DNA of 64,000 nt from Clostridia bacterium. GTDB lineage: Bacteria; Bacillota; Clostridia; Christensenellales; Aristaeellaceae. This document shows positions 34,393-43,508 of the stretch, one piece after another (within the stretch, counting starts at the first letter, position 1; every line of letters begins with the position of its first letter). The translations under genes and the position numbers were made by a program. Below the pieces are notes generated by a model that made no database searches, had not been told where the DNA came from, and saw only the letters and a program-made list of their open reading frames with translations. The stretch spans positions 1-64,000 of the forward strand of contig JAFWZN010000086.1 of assembly GCA_017522345.1 (NCBI GenBank). Direction: 5' to 3'.

Positions 34393-34524
34393 GATTTTCT
34401 CTCCTTAAAATAAAATATTCAAAAAACTCCCGAGTTTCGAACCTATTGTTCTCAGACATGGAGAAAATATGCACGCGAAGCGCGATTTCGAAACGGCACA
34501 TGATATGCTTTGCCCGATTTGTCG

Positions 34525-34566
34525 AAAAAGCGCCGGCGTCCTCTTTTTACGAGTATGCCGACGCTT
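34525..34566 (-). terminator. Terminator at the end of the glycan locus
   Basis: AAGCGTCGGC and GCCGGCGCTT form a ten-base stem with one mismatch around a 19-base loop, followed on the minus strand by TTTTT, eight bases after the stop of the glycosidase remnant. Confidence 0.75.
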
Positions 34567-34573
34567 AAGATAT

Positions 34574-34936
34574 TTACAGTTCAATGTCGATTTTTCTTTT
34601 ATGTTCCAATTTTCTTGCTTTTCCGTTTTCCGTATAAAGCAGAATAGAACATTCCTCGGGAATTTTCGGAAGGCGGAGATACAAAAGACGTTTGTCTTTT
34701 TTGATCAGAAGCCGTATATCGATTCTTCCGTATCTTGAGTACAGACCTTCCACCTTAAAATCGGCTTTCTGCCATGATTCCGGCACGCCTTTCATTAGAG
34801 AAATTTCTTTACCGTCAATCGATTCATACATGAACATCCATCCCAGCATGAGCGGAACCGTCATAAGACTCGGTATGCAGTCTGCCGCCACCCATTGTCC
34901 CGCGACGGCGCGCTGTTCAACGCCGGCATCGAACAC
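34574..34936 (-). pseudogene. C-terminal remnant of a glycoside hydrolase
   Basis: A 120-codon open frame with no proper start: it opens with a GTG directly after the stop of the upstream glycosidase and no ribosome binding site. The text (CIPSLMTVPLMLGWMFMYES, then a beta-rich KGVPESW..GLYSRYGRIDI) resembles the C-terminal end of an alpha/alpha-barrel glycosidase, where the last helix leads into a short beta-sandwich. The exact family is not recognised. Read as what remains after a deletion fused its end to the neighbouring gene. Confidence 0.5.
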
Positions 34937-35944
34937 TTACCAGGCTTTAGAACGGGCTACCGTTATGGTACGGAAGTCGTTACCGAATTTCTGTCTTTCC
35001 TCTTCGTCTTTTACAGGTCTTACTGCGCAATAGAAATGATGCAGCATGCCGTTATGCATAAACACGGAAGGCTTATGGGCATGAATGCTGTCCAAGCTTC
35101 CCTCTTGGCCGATATCCAATATCGGGTTTGGATACTTTTCCCATTTCAGAAGGTCTTTGCTGATTGCAATGCCCTCTCTTGCATGCGCATGGTCAAGCCC
35201 GAAATAGAACATAACCCATTGATCGAGTCGACTGTCATAAACGACCTGAGGATCGGAGACAAAATGCCAGTCCCAGTTTCCGGGAGTAACCTTTGCGACG
35301 GGTTCGCTTGATCCGCGTTCCCATGTAAGAAGGTCGTCTGAAACGGCAACGCCCGTCTGCTCTGTCCAAGTGCCTTCCGTTACATTTTTTGCGTTGTAGA
35401 ACATATAATACTTTCCGTCTTTTTCGACGCAGCAGCATTTATACAAGCCGCCCTTCTCCCAATCGGAGCCTTCGCGCCAGCTGTATACGGGTTCATTGCA
35501 GAAATTCCACGTAAGAAGCGATTCATCTTCCGTCCATGCAAGGCCGATTTCCGCCGGGCCGGTCTCATATCCCTCGCCCGGGTAGGAATGATAAAACAGC
35601 CAGTATTTTCCGTTTATTTTCCTAATTTCGCGGTTTCCGTAAAGATCGTCATCCAGCATGATCCATGTTCCCGCGCGGCCTACCGCATCCCAGCGTCCCT
35701 TTTCTCCTCTCGGAAGAATGAGATTAAGGAAACGCCACTTTGTCAATTCGTCATTCTCTGCGGTAAGAAGCGCGGTCTGATAGCCGATTCCGTCAAAACC
35801 CACGTGCAGCATATACACCCGTCCGTTATGCCTGAACACAAACGGACAGTCAACGGAGAGGCGGTTAAATGCGCCTGCCTTTCCGGAGGGCTGAACGACG
35901 GGCTTTTTGAGCTTATAAGGCGTGAGATATGAGTTGATATTCAT
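34937..35944 (-). CDS. Five-bladed beta-propeller glycosidase (GH43/GH130-like)
   Basis: A 335-residue protein without a signal peptide, so probably cytoplasmic, acting on imported oligosaccharides. Repeating blade motifs are visible (FRHNGRVYMLHVG, RKINGKYWLFYHSYPGEG, VEKDGKYYMFYNAKN, DQWVMFYFGLDHA, FMHNGMLHHFYCA), each of the type seen in GH43, GH32 and GH130 propellers. The family and substrate cannot be fixed by eye. GGGAGAA precedes the ATG. Flanked on both sides by truncated genes, so it survives in an eroded segment. Confidence 0.72.
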   Translation of the reverse strand: MNINSYLTPYKLKKPVVQPSGKAGAFNRLSVDCPFVFRHNGRVYMLHVGFDGIGYQTALLTAENDELTKWRFLNLILPRGEKGRWDAVGRAGTWIMLDDDLYGNREIRKINGKYWLFYHSYPGEGYETGPAEIGLAWTEDESLLTWNFCNEPVYSWREGSDWEKGGLYKCCCVEKDGKYYMFYNAKNVTEGTWTEQTGVAVSDDLLTWERGSSEPVAKVTPGNWDWHFVSDPQVVYDSRLDQWVMFYFGLDHAHAREGIAISKDLLKWEKYPNPILDIGQEGSLDSIHAHKPSVFMHNGMLHHFYCAVRPVKDEEERQKFGNDFRTITVARSKAW

Positions 35945-35956
35945 TCGTATTTCTCC

Positions 35957-36151
35957 CTATCCTTTTACGGCGCCTGCGTATACGCCTTTTGTGAAATATT
36001 TCTGCAAGAACGGATAAGTACACAGAATCGGAACCGTTCCGATGATGGTGAGCGCCATGCGAAGCGAACAAGTGGGCACGCGGGCGGTGAAATCATTCAT
36101 TTCGTTTACGTTATAGCCCATATTGGCGTCTTTATGCATATTGTAAAGCAC
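35957..36151 (-). pseudogene. C-terminal fragment of a sugar ABC transporter permease
   Basis: The 64 residues match the last part of LplC/MalG-type permeases: the region before and including the final membrane helix (RMALTIIGTVPILCTYPFLQKYF) and the family ending TKGVYAGAVKG. At least 200 residues and the EAA loop are missing, and a TAG two codons upstream closes the frame. It is a relic of a second transporter, distinct from the intact permeases at 39-41 kb. Confidence 0.8.
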
Positions 36152-36358
36152 AAGCTACAGAAATCTGTATTCCGCAATCTTTCGAATGGTTTTATTTTTG
36201 ATTCGCTTTACTTCCTGCATGAAACTTCCACCTGCCTGCGTCTGAACGGTTATATCGGCATTTTGACAAAACATTCCGTCAGCGGCAAGGGATGAGTTTT
36301 CCCTGTATACGGTGTTTTTTAAGCTTTTTGTTAACAAAATTCTGTGTTCCAAACGAAA
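36152..36358 (-). other. Degenerate segment upstream of the permease fragment
   Basis: A 76-codon frame (36155-36385) ends at the TAG that closes the permease fragment. Its last 21 codons (from 36220, MQEVKRIKNKTIRK..) follow an AGGTGG, but the product has no recognisable domain and the rest overlaps the rbsK terminator. I regard it as filler left by the deletion rather than a gene. Confidence 0.4.
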
Positions 36359-36380
36359 CGCCGCTCCTCTAAGAGCGGCG
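36359..36380 (-). terminator. Terminator after rbsK
   Basis: CGCCGCTC and GAGCGGCG form an eight-base-pair stem with a six-base loop, followed on the minus strand by TTTCGTTT. It probably ends the main glycan operon. Confidence 0.65.
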
Positions 36381-36394
36381 CTCAATGCATTGTC

Positions 36395-37315
36395 TTAGAG
36401 CGTTTTTATAAACGCGTCGGTTTCTTCTCTTGTCGGCATGGAATCCGCCGCGCCTTTTTTCGTGACGGAAAGGGAGGCGAACGCGCAGGCGAATTTCATT
36501 GCATCCTTCAGTTTCTCGCCGCTTGCCAGGCGGGAGGCAAGCGCGCCGTTGAATGCGTCGCCTGCGCCGGTGGTATCGACGGCTTTGACTTTGGGTGCGT
36601 GGATGATGCCGCTTTCGGTTTGCGTTTTATAGAAAACGCCCTTTTTTCCGAGGGTTATAATGGCTGTTTGCACGCCTTTTTGAAGAAGAATGCTTGCAGC
36701 GCAGTCTGCATCTTCTTCCGTATGAATTTCTACGCCTGTATAGAACTCCGCCTCCGTTTCGTTGGGCGTGAATATGGAAACAAGCTTAAAAAGGTCGTCC
36801 GGGAGCGGTTTTGCGGGCGCGGGATTTAAAATCAAGGGCTTTTTAAGCGCGCGGCATGCAATCGCAAGCGCCTCTACGCTTTCGAGGCTCGTTTCAAGCT
36901 GCGTAAGCGCGTAATCACACGAAGCGATTTCATCCATCGCGTTTTTAATGTCGTCTTTTCCAACGAGCGCATTTGCGCCGGAAACGATTACAATTCGGTT
37001 TTCGGCGGTTTCCTCCTCCACTTCGATAAATGCGCAGCCGGTGTTAACGCCTTTTACAACGGTTAAAAGACGGGTGCTGACGCCTTCTTTTTGATAGCAT
37101 CCAAGGGCGATTCCGGAAAGCGCGTCGTCCCCGATTTTGGAAAGCATGACAACCTCGCTTCCTGCATGCGCGGCGGCGGTCGCCTGATTAAAGCCTTTTC
37201 CGCCGGAGGAAATATTGGAGCTTGTACCCGGCACCGTTTCACCGTGGCGCGGAATACGCGGCGCATAACAGGTGATGTCTATATTGAATGAGCCGGAAAC
37301 AAAGATTTTAGACAT
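36395..37315 (-). CDS. rbsK: Ribokinase (PfkB family sugar kinase)
   Basis: A 306-residue PfkB kinase that phosphorylates ribose or a related sugar at the end of the glycan operon. N-terminal motif SGSFNIDI, substrate-binding GGKGFNQATAAA, and the C-terminal catalytic DTTGAGDAFNGAL with the base Asp. AAAAGGAG precedes the ATG. The ribose assignment rests on overall similarity; in this setting the true substrate could be a different product sugar. Confidence 0.88.
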   Translation of the reverse strand: MSKIFVSGSFNIDITCYAPRIPRHGETVPGTSSNISSGGKGFNQATAAAHAGSEVVMLSKIGDDALSGIALGCYQKEGVSTRLLTVVKGVNTGCAFIEVEEETAENRIVIVSGANALVGKDDIKNAMDEIASCDYALTQLETSLESVEALAIACRALKKPLILNPAPAKPLPDDLFKLVSIFTPNETEAEFYTGVEIHTEEDADCAASILLQKGVQTAIITLGKKGVFYKTQTESGIIHAPKVKAVDTTGAGDAFNGALASRLASGEKLKDAMKFACAFASLSVTKKGAADSMPTREETDAFIKTL

Positions 37316-37337
37316 ATTCGCAATCTCCTTTTGTTTT

Positions 37338-38180
37338 TTACAGTCCGAGCCTTCTGGCGGCCTCCTCCCACAAGCGCTCGTCTTCCATTGGAAGGTTTGC
37401 TTGCTTGGAGAGAATATTCACAAGATCAATGACTTCAAGAAGATATTCTCGCCCGGTTTTGAGCATGCCCTTTATGCCGCGCGCCCAGACGTTTGATTTT
37501 TGGGTAAGCCCGCTTTCGTCCATTTCCCGGATTACGCGATCGACGTCATATTGCACGCGGTGAAGCGTCGGGCGCCAAACGCCGCTGACAGCTTCCATCA
37601 TCAGAAAGCATGCGCCGGGCAGATTTCTGGACGGAACGCCGATCGGGCCTGCATTGGCAATTGTTTTTTTGCCTCTTTGCATGATGAACATGTAATGCGT
37701 GTGGCCGACGAGCGCGAGGTTTGTCTGCATGGATGAAAACATTTCCTCCGCATCCCCGTGTCCCGGGATTACCATGGCGCGGGATTTGGAAAACGAGCCG
37801 TGCGCGATTTCAAAGGGCGGATAACCTGAAAAAGATACGCGCTTGCCAATGGGCATGTTTTCAAACGACAGAATGGTTTCGTTCGGAAGTCTTTCAAAGG
37901 TATATAAAAGAGAGCCTGTTCGGGAGTTGTATTTCCAACCATCATTTGGGTTTTTAAGGTGGTTCAAAAGATATTCTTCCCGGTTTCCGCGGATGATTTC
38001 CGTCGGGTACATTGATTTGATTTCCTCTATCAATTCCATCGTTCGCTCGGGATAGGCGCAGTCGCTCACGAAATCGCCCAAAAGCGCGCACGCGTCAAAG
38101 CCGATTTTACGAGCTTCCTTTAAGCATGCGCGAAAGGCTATGGAATTGGAGTGAATGTCCGAAAAAGCCGCGATTCTCAT
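37338..38180 (-). CDS. Metallophosphoesterase
   Basis: A 280-residue calcineurin-like phosphoesterase (YfcE/MJ0936-like). The metal ligands are visible in order: SDIHSN, LLGDFVSD, RGNREE (normally Gly-Asn-His/Asp), AHGS and GHTHY. A C-terminal helical extension follows residue 220. The start overlaps the stop of the upstream transporter gene (ATGA). Possibly removes phosphate from a sugar intermediate; not determined. Confidence 0.85.
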   Translation of the reverse strand: MRIAAFSDIHSNSIAFRACLKEARKIGFDACALLGDFVSDCAYPERTMELIEEIKSMYPTEIIRGNREEYLLNHLKNPNDGWKYNSRTGSLLYTFERLPNETILSFENMPIGKRVSFSGYPPFEIAHGSFSKSRAMVIPGHGDAEEMFSSMQTNLALVGHTHYMFIMQRGKKTIANAGPIGVPSRNLPGACFLMMEAVSGVWRPTLHRVQYDVDRVIREMDESGLTQKSNVWARGIKGMLKTGREYLLEVIDLVNILSKQANLPMEDERLWEEAARRLGL

Positions 38181-39047
38181 AGGTTCAGAAGCACGATGCC
38201 GGCAAGTCCCGATACAAGCATGACGGCGGTGCGAAGGTCGAATTTGTCCTTGTAGCGGATGATTCCGTAAACGGTCATCATGAGAATGAGGCCGCCCTGA
38301 CGGATCGGGAATACGATTACCCCGTCAAGGAGCGTCAGCGACTGCATGTTGAACATGGTCGCAATGCCGGTCGAGGCTCCGACAACAATCGCGATGACGG
38401 CAAAGGGAATAAGACTTTTTCCGTTCGGGATTACAAGACGACGATCTTTCAGGAAAAAGATCAAAGAGACAATCACGGTGATACCGAGACCGAAAAGCGC
38501 GCTGACCAGCACAAACGATACGGAATAATCGTTTCCGTAGGCTCTTAAAAACAATTTCTGGATGACGGAAAGACAGCCGTCCAAAAGGAATGTAATGAGT
38601 ACGAAAATCGTCCATTTTGCATTGGCTTTTTCCCCTTCGTTTTTACGGGGGACCGACAAAAAGAGCGTAAGAAGCACGCAGGGAACGCCGAAAATGTTAT
38701 AAAGGTTCAGCTTCTCTTCCCAAAAAAAGAACGCCTAAAAGCATGGGAAGGAGCATCGAAAGGTTTACAATCAACGTGGTTTTTCCGACCGGTCCCAGCG
38801 TCAGCGTTTTCATGAGCATCATGATCGCCGTCAAAAACGCGCATGCGTAGAAAAATGCGTATAAAAGCCCGCCAAGCGGCATTTTTACGGAAACACCGAG
38901 AACGACAAGAGATACAATCATCGCGACATGACTGATTGCGTGAAAGGGAATCAGCGTCTTTATGCCAGGTTCAAAGCGTGCGCCGTATTCTTTGTTCGCG
39001 ATGTTCTGAAAAAAGAAAAACAGAATCGCTAAAAACACAAAGTGCAT
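38177..39047 (-). pseudogene. EamA/DMT transporter with a frameshift
   Basis: Two adjacent frames encode the halves of one ten-helix DMT transporter. The N-terminal half (38697-39047, 116 codons) ends prematurely after GVLFLGREAEPL; the C-terminal half (38177-38677) begins mid-domain and has the last helices. Seven A at 38722-38728 precede the break; with six, the frame would continue as VLFWEEKLNLYNIFG into the second half. Either a true mutation, a slippage-prone switch or a sequencing error. GGAGG precedes the first ATG, and the gene follows the permease genes. Confidence 0.75.
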
Positions 39048-39063
39048 TTTTGTACTTCCTCCC

Positions 39064-39933
39064 CTATGCCTTCACGCTTCCGGCTAAAAGCCCCGCCACA
39101 AAGTGCTTCTGCGCAAAGAAGAACACGATGTAGATGGGAATTCCGGATACAAGCGTTGCGGCCATCAAAAGGTTCCAGTAGATTTCGCCTTCGTCGCGAA
39201 AGCCGGTCAGAGCAACCTGAACGGTCTTCATGCGATCGCCGCTGGTGGCGACAAGCGGCCAGGTGTATTCGTTCCATGTGCCAGTGAATTTGAGAACGCC
39301 CAAGCTTGCAAGCACAGGGCCGGACAAGGGCAGATAGATCTTGAGAAACGTCTGAAACCGCCCGCATCCGTCAATCATAGCCGCGTCGTCCAGTTCCTTC
39401 GGGAACGACACATAGAATTGTCTGCAAAGGAAAACGCCGAACGAGCCTGCGATAAAAGGGAGAATGAGGCCGGTATAGGTGTTGAAAAGACCGTTTTCGC
39501 GCCCGACAATGATACCTAATTTTCTTAAAAGCGAAAATACCGGTATCAAAGTTACTTGTGTCGGAATCATCATGCCCAAAAGAATGAGCGCGAAAAGGGC
39601 GTTTCGGAATTTAAAGGGAATACGCGCAAACACATAGCCTGACATGGAATTGATGAAAAGCGAAATGATGACGGTGATTACGGTGACGATTGCGCTGTTA
39701 TAAAAATACCTTGCCCAAGCCCCGTGACTCATAGCCGTTTTATAGTTTTCAAACATAAATTCTGAAGGGATGACGACAGGGTCGGACTTATAGATTTCAT
39801 TCATCGTCTGAAGGGATACGGATACCGTCATAAGAAGCGGGAATGCGACGGATAAAGCAAGAAGCAGTATGAATATGCGGGATAGGACGGTAAAGGCAAT
39901 ATCGCCTTTTGAACGCTTCTTTATGCGCATCAT
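39064..39933 (-). CDS. Sugar ABC transporter permease, MalG type
   Basis: The 289-residue inner permease subunit has six membrane segments and the ATPase-docking EAA loop DDAAMIDGCGRFQTFLKIYLP. It ends AQKHFVAGLLAGSVKA, the family's usual C-terminus. Its ATG follows directly on the TAG of the upstream permease gene. No ATPase gene lies in the window, so a shared MsmX-like ATPase encoded elsewhere is likely. Confidence 0.93.
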   Translation of the reverse strand: MMRIKKRSKGDIAFTVLSRIFILLLALSVAFPLLMTVSVSLQTMNEIYKSDPVVIPSEFMFENYKTAMSHGAWARYFYNSAIVTVITVIISLFINSMSGYVFARIPFKFRNALFALILLGMMIPTQVTLIPVFSLLRKLGIIVGRENGLFNTYTGLILPFIAGSFGVFLCRQFYVSFPKELDDAAMIDGCGRFQTFLKIYLPLSGPVLASLGVLKFTGTWNEYTWPLVATSGDRMKTVQVALTGFRDEGEIYWNLLMAATLVSGIPIYIVFFFAQKHFVAGLLAGSVKA

Positions 39934-40812
39934 CTATCCCACCTCGCTTTCGCCCGCGCGGTTTAAACGGAAATTGACATATGTAAGCAGCATAACGATC
40001 AAAAGCAATACGACCGACATGCTCGAGGCATAGCCCATTTTAAAATCGTTGAAGCCGGAGACATAAATCTGGTGAACGATCGTGGTTGTTGCGTTCATGG
40101 GATCGCCGCGCGTCATAATCTGCACCTGTTCAAAGGTTTTAAACGCGTCCACCATTGTTGTAACCAGAACGAAAAACGCGACGGGCTTTACCATGGGAAG
40201 CGTGATTTTAAACAGGCGCGTCGCCTCGCCCGCTCCGTCCACCGTCGCGGCCTCGTAAAGTTCCTCAGGAATTGAATTGATCCCGGCAAGATAAATCAGC
40301 ATACAGTAGCCGATGTTTTTCCAGATGTTGACAAAGATCAGACATCCTAAGGCCAAGGACGGGTCAAACAGCCAGTCGCGTCCTCTCAGGGAAATAAAGT
40401 TGAGCGCTTTATTGATAAATCCATTGTTCGGATCATACATCATGAGCCAAATCATGGAGACGGCGGCCATGGACGTCGCGTAAGGAAAGATCAGAAGAAG
40501 TCTTAACCATTTCACGCCGCGAATGCCCTTGTTTAAAAGCGCCGCGGCAAGAAAACCCAAAAAGGTGAGCGCAAAAACGGAAACACAGGCATAAACGCAT
40601 GTGTTTTTAAACGCCTTGTGAAAGGTCGTGTCCTCAAACAGACGGGCAAAGTTCTTAACCCCAATCCATGAAGCGGTATCAAGGTTATAGTTTGTGAAGC
40701 TGAAAAACAGATTCTGAAACGCAGGGTAAATCACAAACAGAAGAAAAAAGACAAAAAACGGCGTAAGCATGAGATATGCGGTCCAATTGTCCTTCTTGTT
40801 TGTCTTTTGCAA
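39934..40812 (-). CDS. Sugar ABC transporter permease, MalF type
   Basis: The 292-residue partner permease has six membrane segments, first at about 13-35 (AYLMLTPFFVFFLLFVIYP), and the EAA loop EELYEAATVDGAGEATRLFKI. Translation begins with TTG (40812), with GAGGTGA about ten bases upstream. A GC-rich stem-loop lies between it and the substrate-binding protein gene. Confidence 0.92.
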   Translation of the reverse strand: MQKTNKKDNWTAYLMLTPFFVFFLLFVIYPAFQNLFFSFTNYNLDTASWIGVKNFARLFEDTTFHKAFKNTCVYACVSVFALTFLGFLAAALLNKGIRGVKWLRLLLIFPYATSMAAVSMIWLMMYDPNNGFINKALNFISLRGRDWLFDPSLALGCLIFVNIWKNIGYCMLIYLAGINSIPEELYEAATVDGAGEATRLFKITLPMVKPVAFFVLVTTMVDAFKTFEQVQIMTRGDPMNATTTIVHQIYVSGFNDFKMGYASSMSVVLLLIVMLLTYVNFRLNRAGESEVG

Positions 40813-40838
40813 CGCTAAGTCACCTCAAGTATGGCTCT

Positions 40839-40864
40839 GCCGGGCGGAGAATTTACCGCCCGGC
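40839..40864 (-). repeat. Stem-loop between binding-protein and permease genes
   Basis: GCCGGGCGG and CCGCCCGGC form a perfect nine-base-pair stem with an eight-base loop and no T-run. As in malE-malF of other bacteria, such a stem can stabilise the upstream mRNA end so the binding protein is made in excess. Confidence 0.7.
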
Positions 40865-40881
40865 GCGAATATGAAAGGAAA

Positions 40882-42105
40882 TCAGCCTTCGATTCTAAAT
40901 TCGATGTCGGCTTGCGCTTTGTTAAGGGCATCTTCAATCTCCATGCCGCCGAAAAGCGCATTTTGGTGAAGCTCGTTTCTGACTGTCTGGAAGCCGGTGG
41001 ACCAGATGACACGCGGCATGCCGGTACCGTTGGCAACGCACAGGGAGCGCGCAGCGTTCCAGGGATCCATCTGGGCATATGCTTCGACAAGGGAATTGAG
41101 CGTTACGGGAATTTTGGTCATCTCAGCGCGCTTTAAGGTGGATTCCTTGGAGAGCGCGAAAGAAATGAAATTGAACGCCTCGTCGGGATTTTTGCAGGTT
41201 TTTCCGATAAACAGCATGTTGCAGCCGCAGAAGGATGCGTCTACGCCGTTGTTCGGAGGAAGCGCAATTCCGACCTTGCCCTCGTAATCGGGGTTGCCTA
41301 ACATGGTGGTGAGCGCCGCGTTGTTAATCAGCGTCATTGCCGCGCTTCCGGATACGAAGGGATTAACTTCGTTTGCGGAATAGGTCAGATTGACTTCGGG
41401 AAGAAGTTCTTTTAAGAATTCAAGCGCTTCGGTGACTTTTTCGTTGCCTTCAAAAACGGGTTCGCCGTCCACGATATACTGTCCGCCGTTTCCGTAGACG
41501 AACACGTCAAGCTCTACAAGATTACCGCCCGTCGTCGGGAAGCAGAAGCCGGAAAATTCGACTTCATCCATGTCGTTATACACGGTAAGCTCTCTTGCGG
41601 CGTCCGCCAGTTCCTCCCAAGTCGCAGGAACTTCGATTCCAGCCTCCTCAAGAAGGTCGATTCTGTAGGCGAACACAAACGGCGTTACGGAATAACCGAG
41701 GCCGTAGATGTGATCTTTGTACGTTCCGTTGGCGAGAACGGCGGGCATGATGTCGTCCTTGCCTTCCCACGCGTCAAAATACTCGTCAATCGCCATGTAC
41801 TGATTGGCTTCAACGCGCTGCGCGACGGAAAGAATGCCGTGACCGATCAGATCAACGCCCTCGCCGGAGGAAAATCGCGTGTTTAAAACCGTCTCCATGG
41901 GATCGCCGATGGCGGCTTCCTCATAGGCGATTTTGACGCCGGGGTTTGCCTTTTCAAATTCTCCGATGACCCAATTCCAGTAGTTGCGCTCGGGCTCGTC
42001 GTTTCCGATGCGAAGGAAGCTGAGCGTGATATTTTCCTCCTCGGTGAATGCCGGGAAAGTGAAAAGCATGGAAAAAGCGATAACAAAAGTAAGTATTCGT
42101 TTCAT
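40882..42105 (-). CDS. Sugar ABC transporter substrate-binding protein
   Basis: A 407-residue extracellular solute-binding protein, family 1. The N-terminus MKRILTFVIAFSMLFTFPAF is a signal peptide with an Ala-Phe-Thr type end, but there is no lipobox cysteine, so lipid anchoring, normal for Gram-positives, is not predicted. The mature part has the usual two-lobe pattern (FEKANPGVKIAYEE, GSAAMTLINNAALTTM). GGAGGGACG precedes the ATG. It should capture the oligosaccharide imported by the two permeases downstream. Confidence 0.92.
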   Translation of the reverse strand: MKRILTFVIAFSMLFTFPAFTEEENITLSFLRIGNDEPERNYWNWVIGEFEKANPGVKIAYEEAAIGDPMETVLNTRFSSGEGVDLIGHGILSVAQRVEANQYMAIDEYFDAWEGKDDIMPAVLANGTYKDHIYGLGYSVTPFVFAYRIDLLEEAGIEVPATWEELADAARELTVYNDMDEVEFSGFCFPTTGGNLVELDVFVYGNGGQYIVDGEPVFEGNEKVTEALEFLKELLPEVNLTYSANEVNPFVSGSAAMTLINNAALTTMLGNPDYEGKVGIALPPNNGVDASFCGCNMLFIGKTCKNPDEAFNFISFALSKESTLKRAEMTKIPVTLNSLVEAYAQMDPWNAARSLCVANGTGMPRVIWSTGFQTVRNELHQNALFGGMEIEDALNKAQADIEFRIEG

Positions 42106-42120
42106 GAAACGCGTCCCTCC

Positions 42121-43503
42121 TTAATAGGAAATAGATTCGGGAAGATAAATTCTATCTTCAAGAAGTTGTCTTTGAATCCATTCGCTTCTAACGAACCTGT
42201 CCCCCGTTTCCTTTAAGCGTTCAAACAAGCGACGGCGGTAAGAAGAAATCATTTCCTTTAATTCTTCTTTTCCAATCAGATTGTTTTTCTCGCCCGGATC
42301 GTTTTCAAGGTCGTAGAATTCGTCAACGTCGGTCAGGTTCCAGACGTATTTGTGTGTTCTTGTGCGAAGCGCGCGGGTGGTATAAAGGCCGAATTGCTGA
42401 CCGTTTGACGTAACGAGCACGTCTTTGTCGCACAATTCGTCTTCTTCCGTCGTTTCTGGAAGCGCTTTTCCCTGATAGGCGCTGTCCTCGGGAAGATTCG
42501 CATACTTTCGGATGCTCTTAGGAATATCGATGCAGTTCATGACGAAGGCGTCCGTCGTTCTCGGAGAAACGCCCGGAACGCGCATAAGGAGCGGCACGCG
42601 GATGATGTCGTCATACAGCACATAGTGCTTGTCCAGCATCGAATGGCTTGCGCACATATCCCCATGGTCGGAGGTGAAGAAAATGACAGTGTCTTCGTAC
42701 TGACCGCTGTTTTTGAGGGCCTTGATAATTCTGCCCAGCGCGTCGTCCAGCTGCGTGATCCAGCCGAAATACCTTGCGACCATCGGCGCAAAATCGTCCC
42801 ATGTAAGCGCGTCCGTATCCCAGCTCATGGTCTGCTGTTTATGAATGTAGGGCTTGTTTTTGAACGTATCGCCCCATCCGTCCCAAGGCTTAATATCCTT
42901 GGGGTCGTACATGCGGGAGTAGGGATAGGAAGGTCTGCACGGAAGGTGCGGGATCTCAAAATCTACCCAAAGATGCCACGGCTTTCCGCTTTGGGAATAC
43001 CTTTTGATCATTTCAGATGCTCTGTCCGCCATCCAATGGCTCTCGGATTCCTCTACGGGAATCGGGCTTTCACAGCCGAGCCAGCCGCCGGTGTACTTTG
43101 CATCCGGGTATTTTTGGGCGATCATGCTTCGGTATTCGCTTAAATAAATGTGATCGGTGTAGCCGAAATCGGTTGGGGTTTTCGTGGGTGACACATGGAA
43201 TCGACCGATGTAGCCGGTATTGTAGCCCTTTTCGTTAAGCTCCTTGGGCCAGCAGATGGCAGGATTCAATTCCGGGGTCGGCATGAAATCATAGTTCCAC
43301 TGCGCGCCGATCAGGTCAGGACGTCTTCCGCACAAAAGCGCCTGACGTGCGGGCGAGCATACGGGAAGGGGCGTGAACGCGCTTTCGAATACGACGGATT
43401 CTGATGCAAGCGCGTCGAGATTCGGCGTTTTTACAGGCCGAAGCTTTCTGTAGCCTACCGAGTCGTGCCGAAGTTGGTCGGCGTTTATCAGCAAAATATT
43501 CAT
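42121..43503 (-). CDS. Sulfatase, Cys-type (formylglycine)
   Basis: A 460-residue type I sulfatase without signal peptide, expected to remove sulfate from imported sulfated sugars. The metal-binding NADQLRHDS is at the N-terminus and the modification site CSPARQALLCG places the formylglycine precursor at Cys 49. FTSDHGDM supplies further metal ligands. The Cys type needs an anaerobic maturase, and one is encoded at 50.9-52.0 kb. Little ribosome binding site is visible; the ATG lies six bases after the upstream stop, so coupling is likely. Substrate not determinable. Confidence 0.9.
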   Translation of the reverse strand: MNILLINADQLRHDSVGYRKLRPVKTPNLDALASESVVFESAFTPLPVCSPARQALLCGRRPDLIGAQWNYDFMPTPELNPAICWPKELNEKGYNTGYIGRFHVSPTKTPTDFGYTDHIYLSEYRSMIAQKYPDAKYTGGWLGCESPIPVEESESHWMADRASEMIKRYSQSGKPWHLWVDFEIPHLPCRPSYPYSRMYDPKDIKPWDGWGDTFKNKPYIHKQQTMSWDTDALTWDDFAPMVARYFGWITQLDDALGRIIKALKNSGQYEDTVIFFTSDHGDMCASHSMLDKHYVLYDDIIRVPLLMRVPGVSPRTTDAFVMNCIDIPKSIRKYANLPEDSAYQGKALPETTEEDELCDKDVLVTSNGQQFGLYTTRALRTRTHKYVWNLTDVDEFYDLENDPGEKNNLIGKEELKEMISSYRRRLFERLKETGDRFVRSEWIQRQLLEDRIYLPESISY

Positions 43504-43508
43504 AACGG

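Noticed and set aside
34438-34452. SOS-like sequence upstream of spoVT (CGAACCTATTGTTCT)
   Set aside because: The half-sites are five bases apart instead of four, so LexA would not see the correct helical phase, and it is not placed in a promoter.
36155-36385. 76-codon frame upstream of the permease fragment
   Set aside because: No domain, weak start signal, and it overlaps the rbsK terminator; treated as degenerate sequence.
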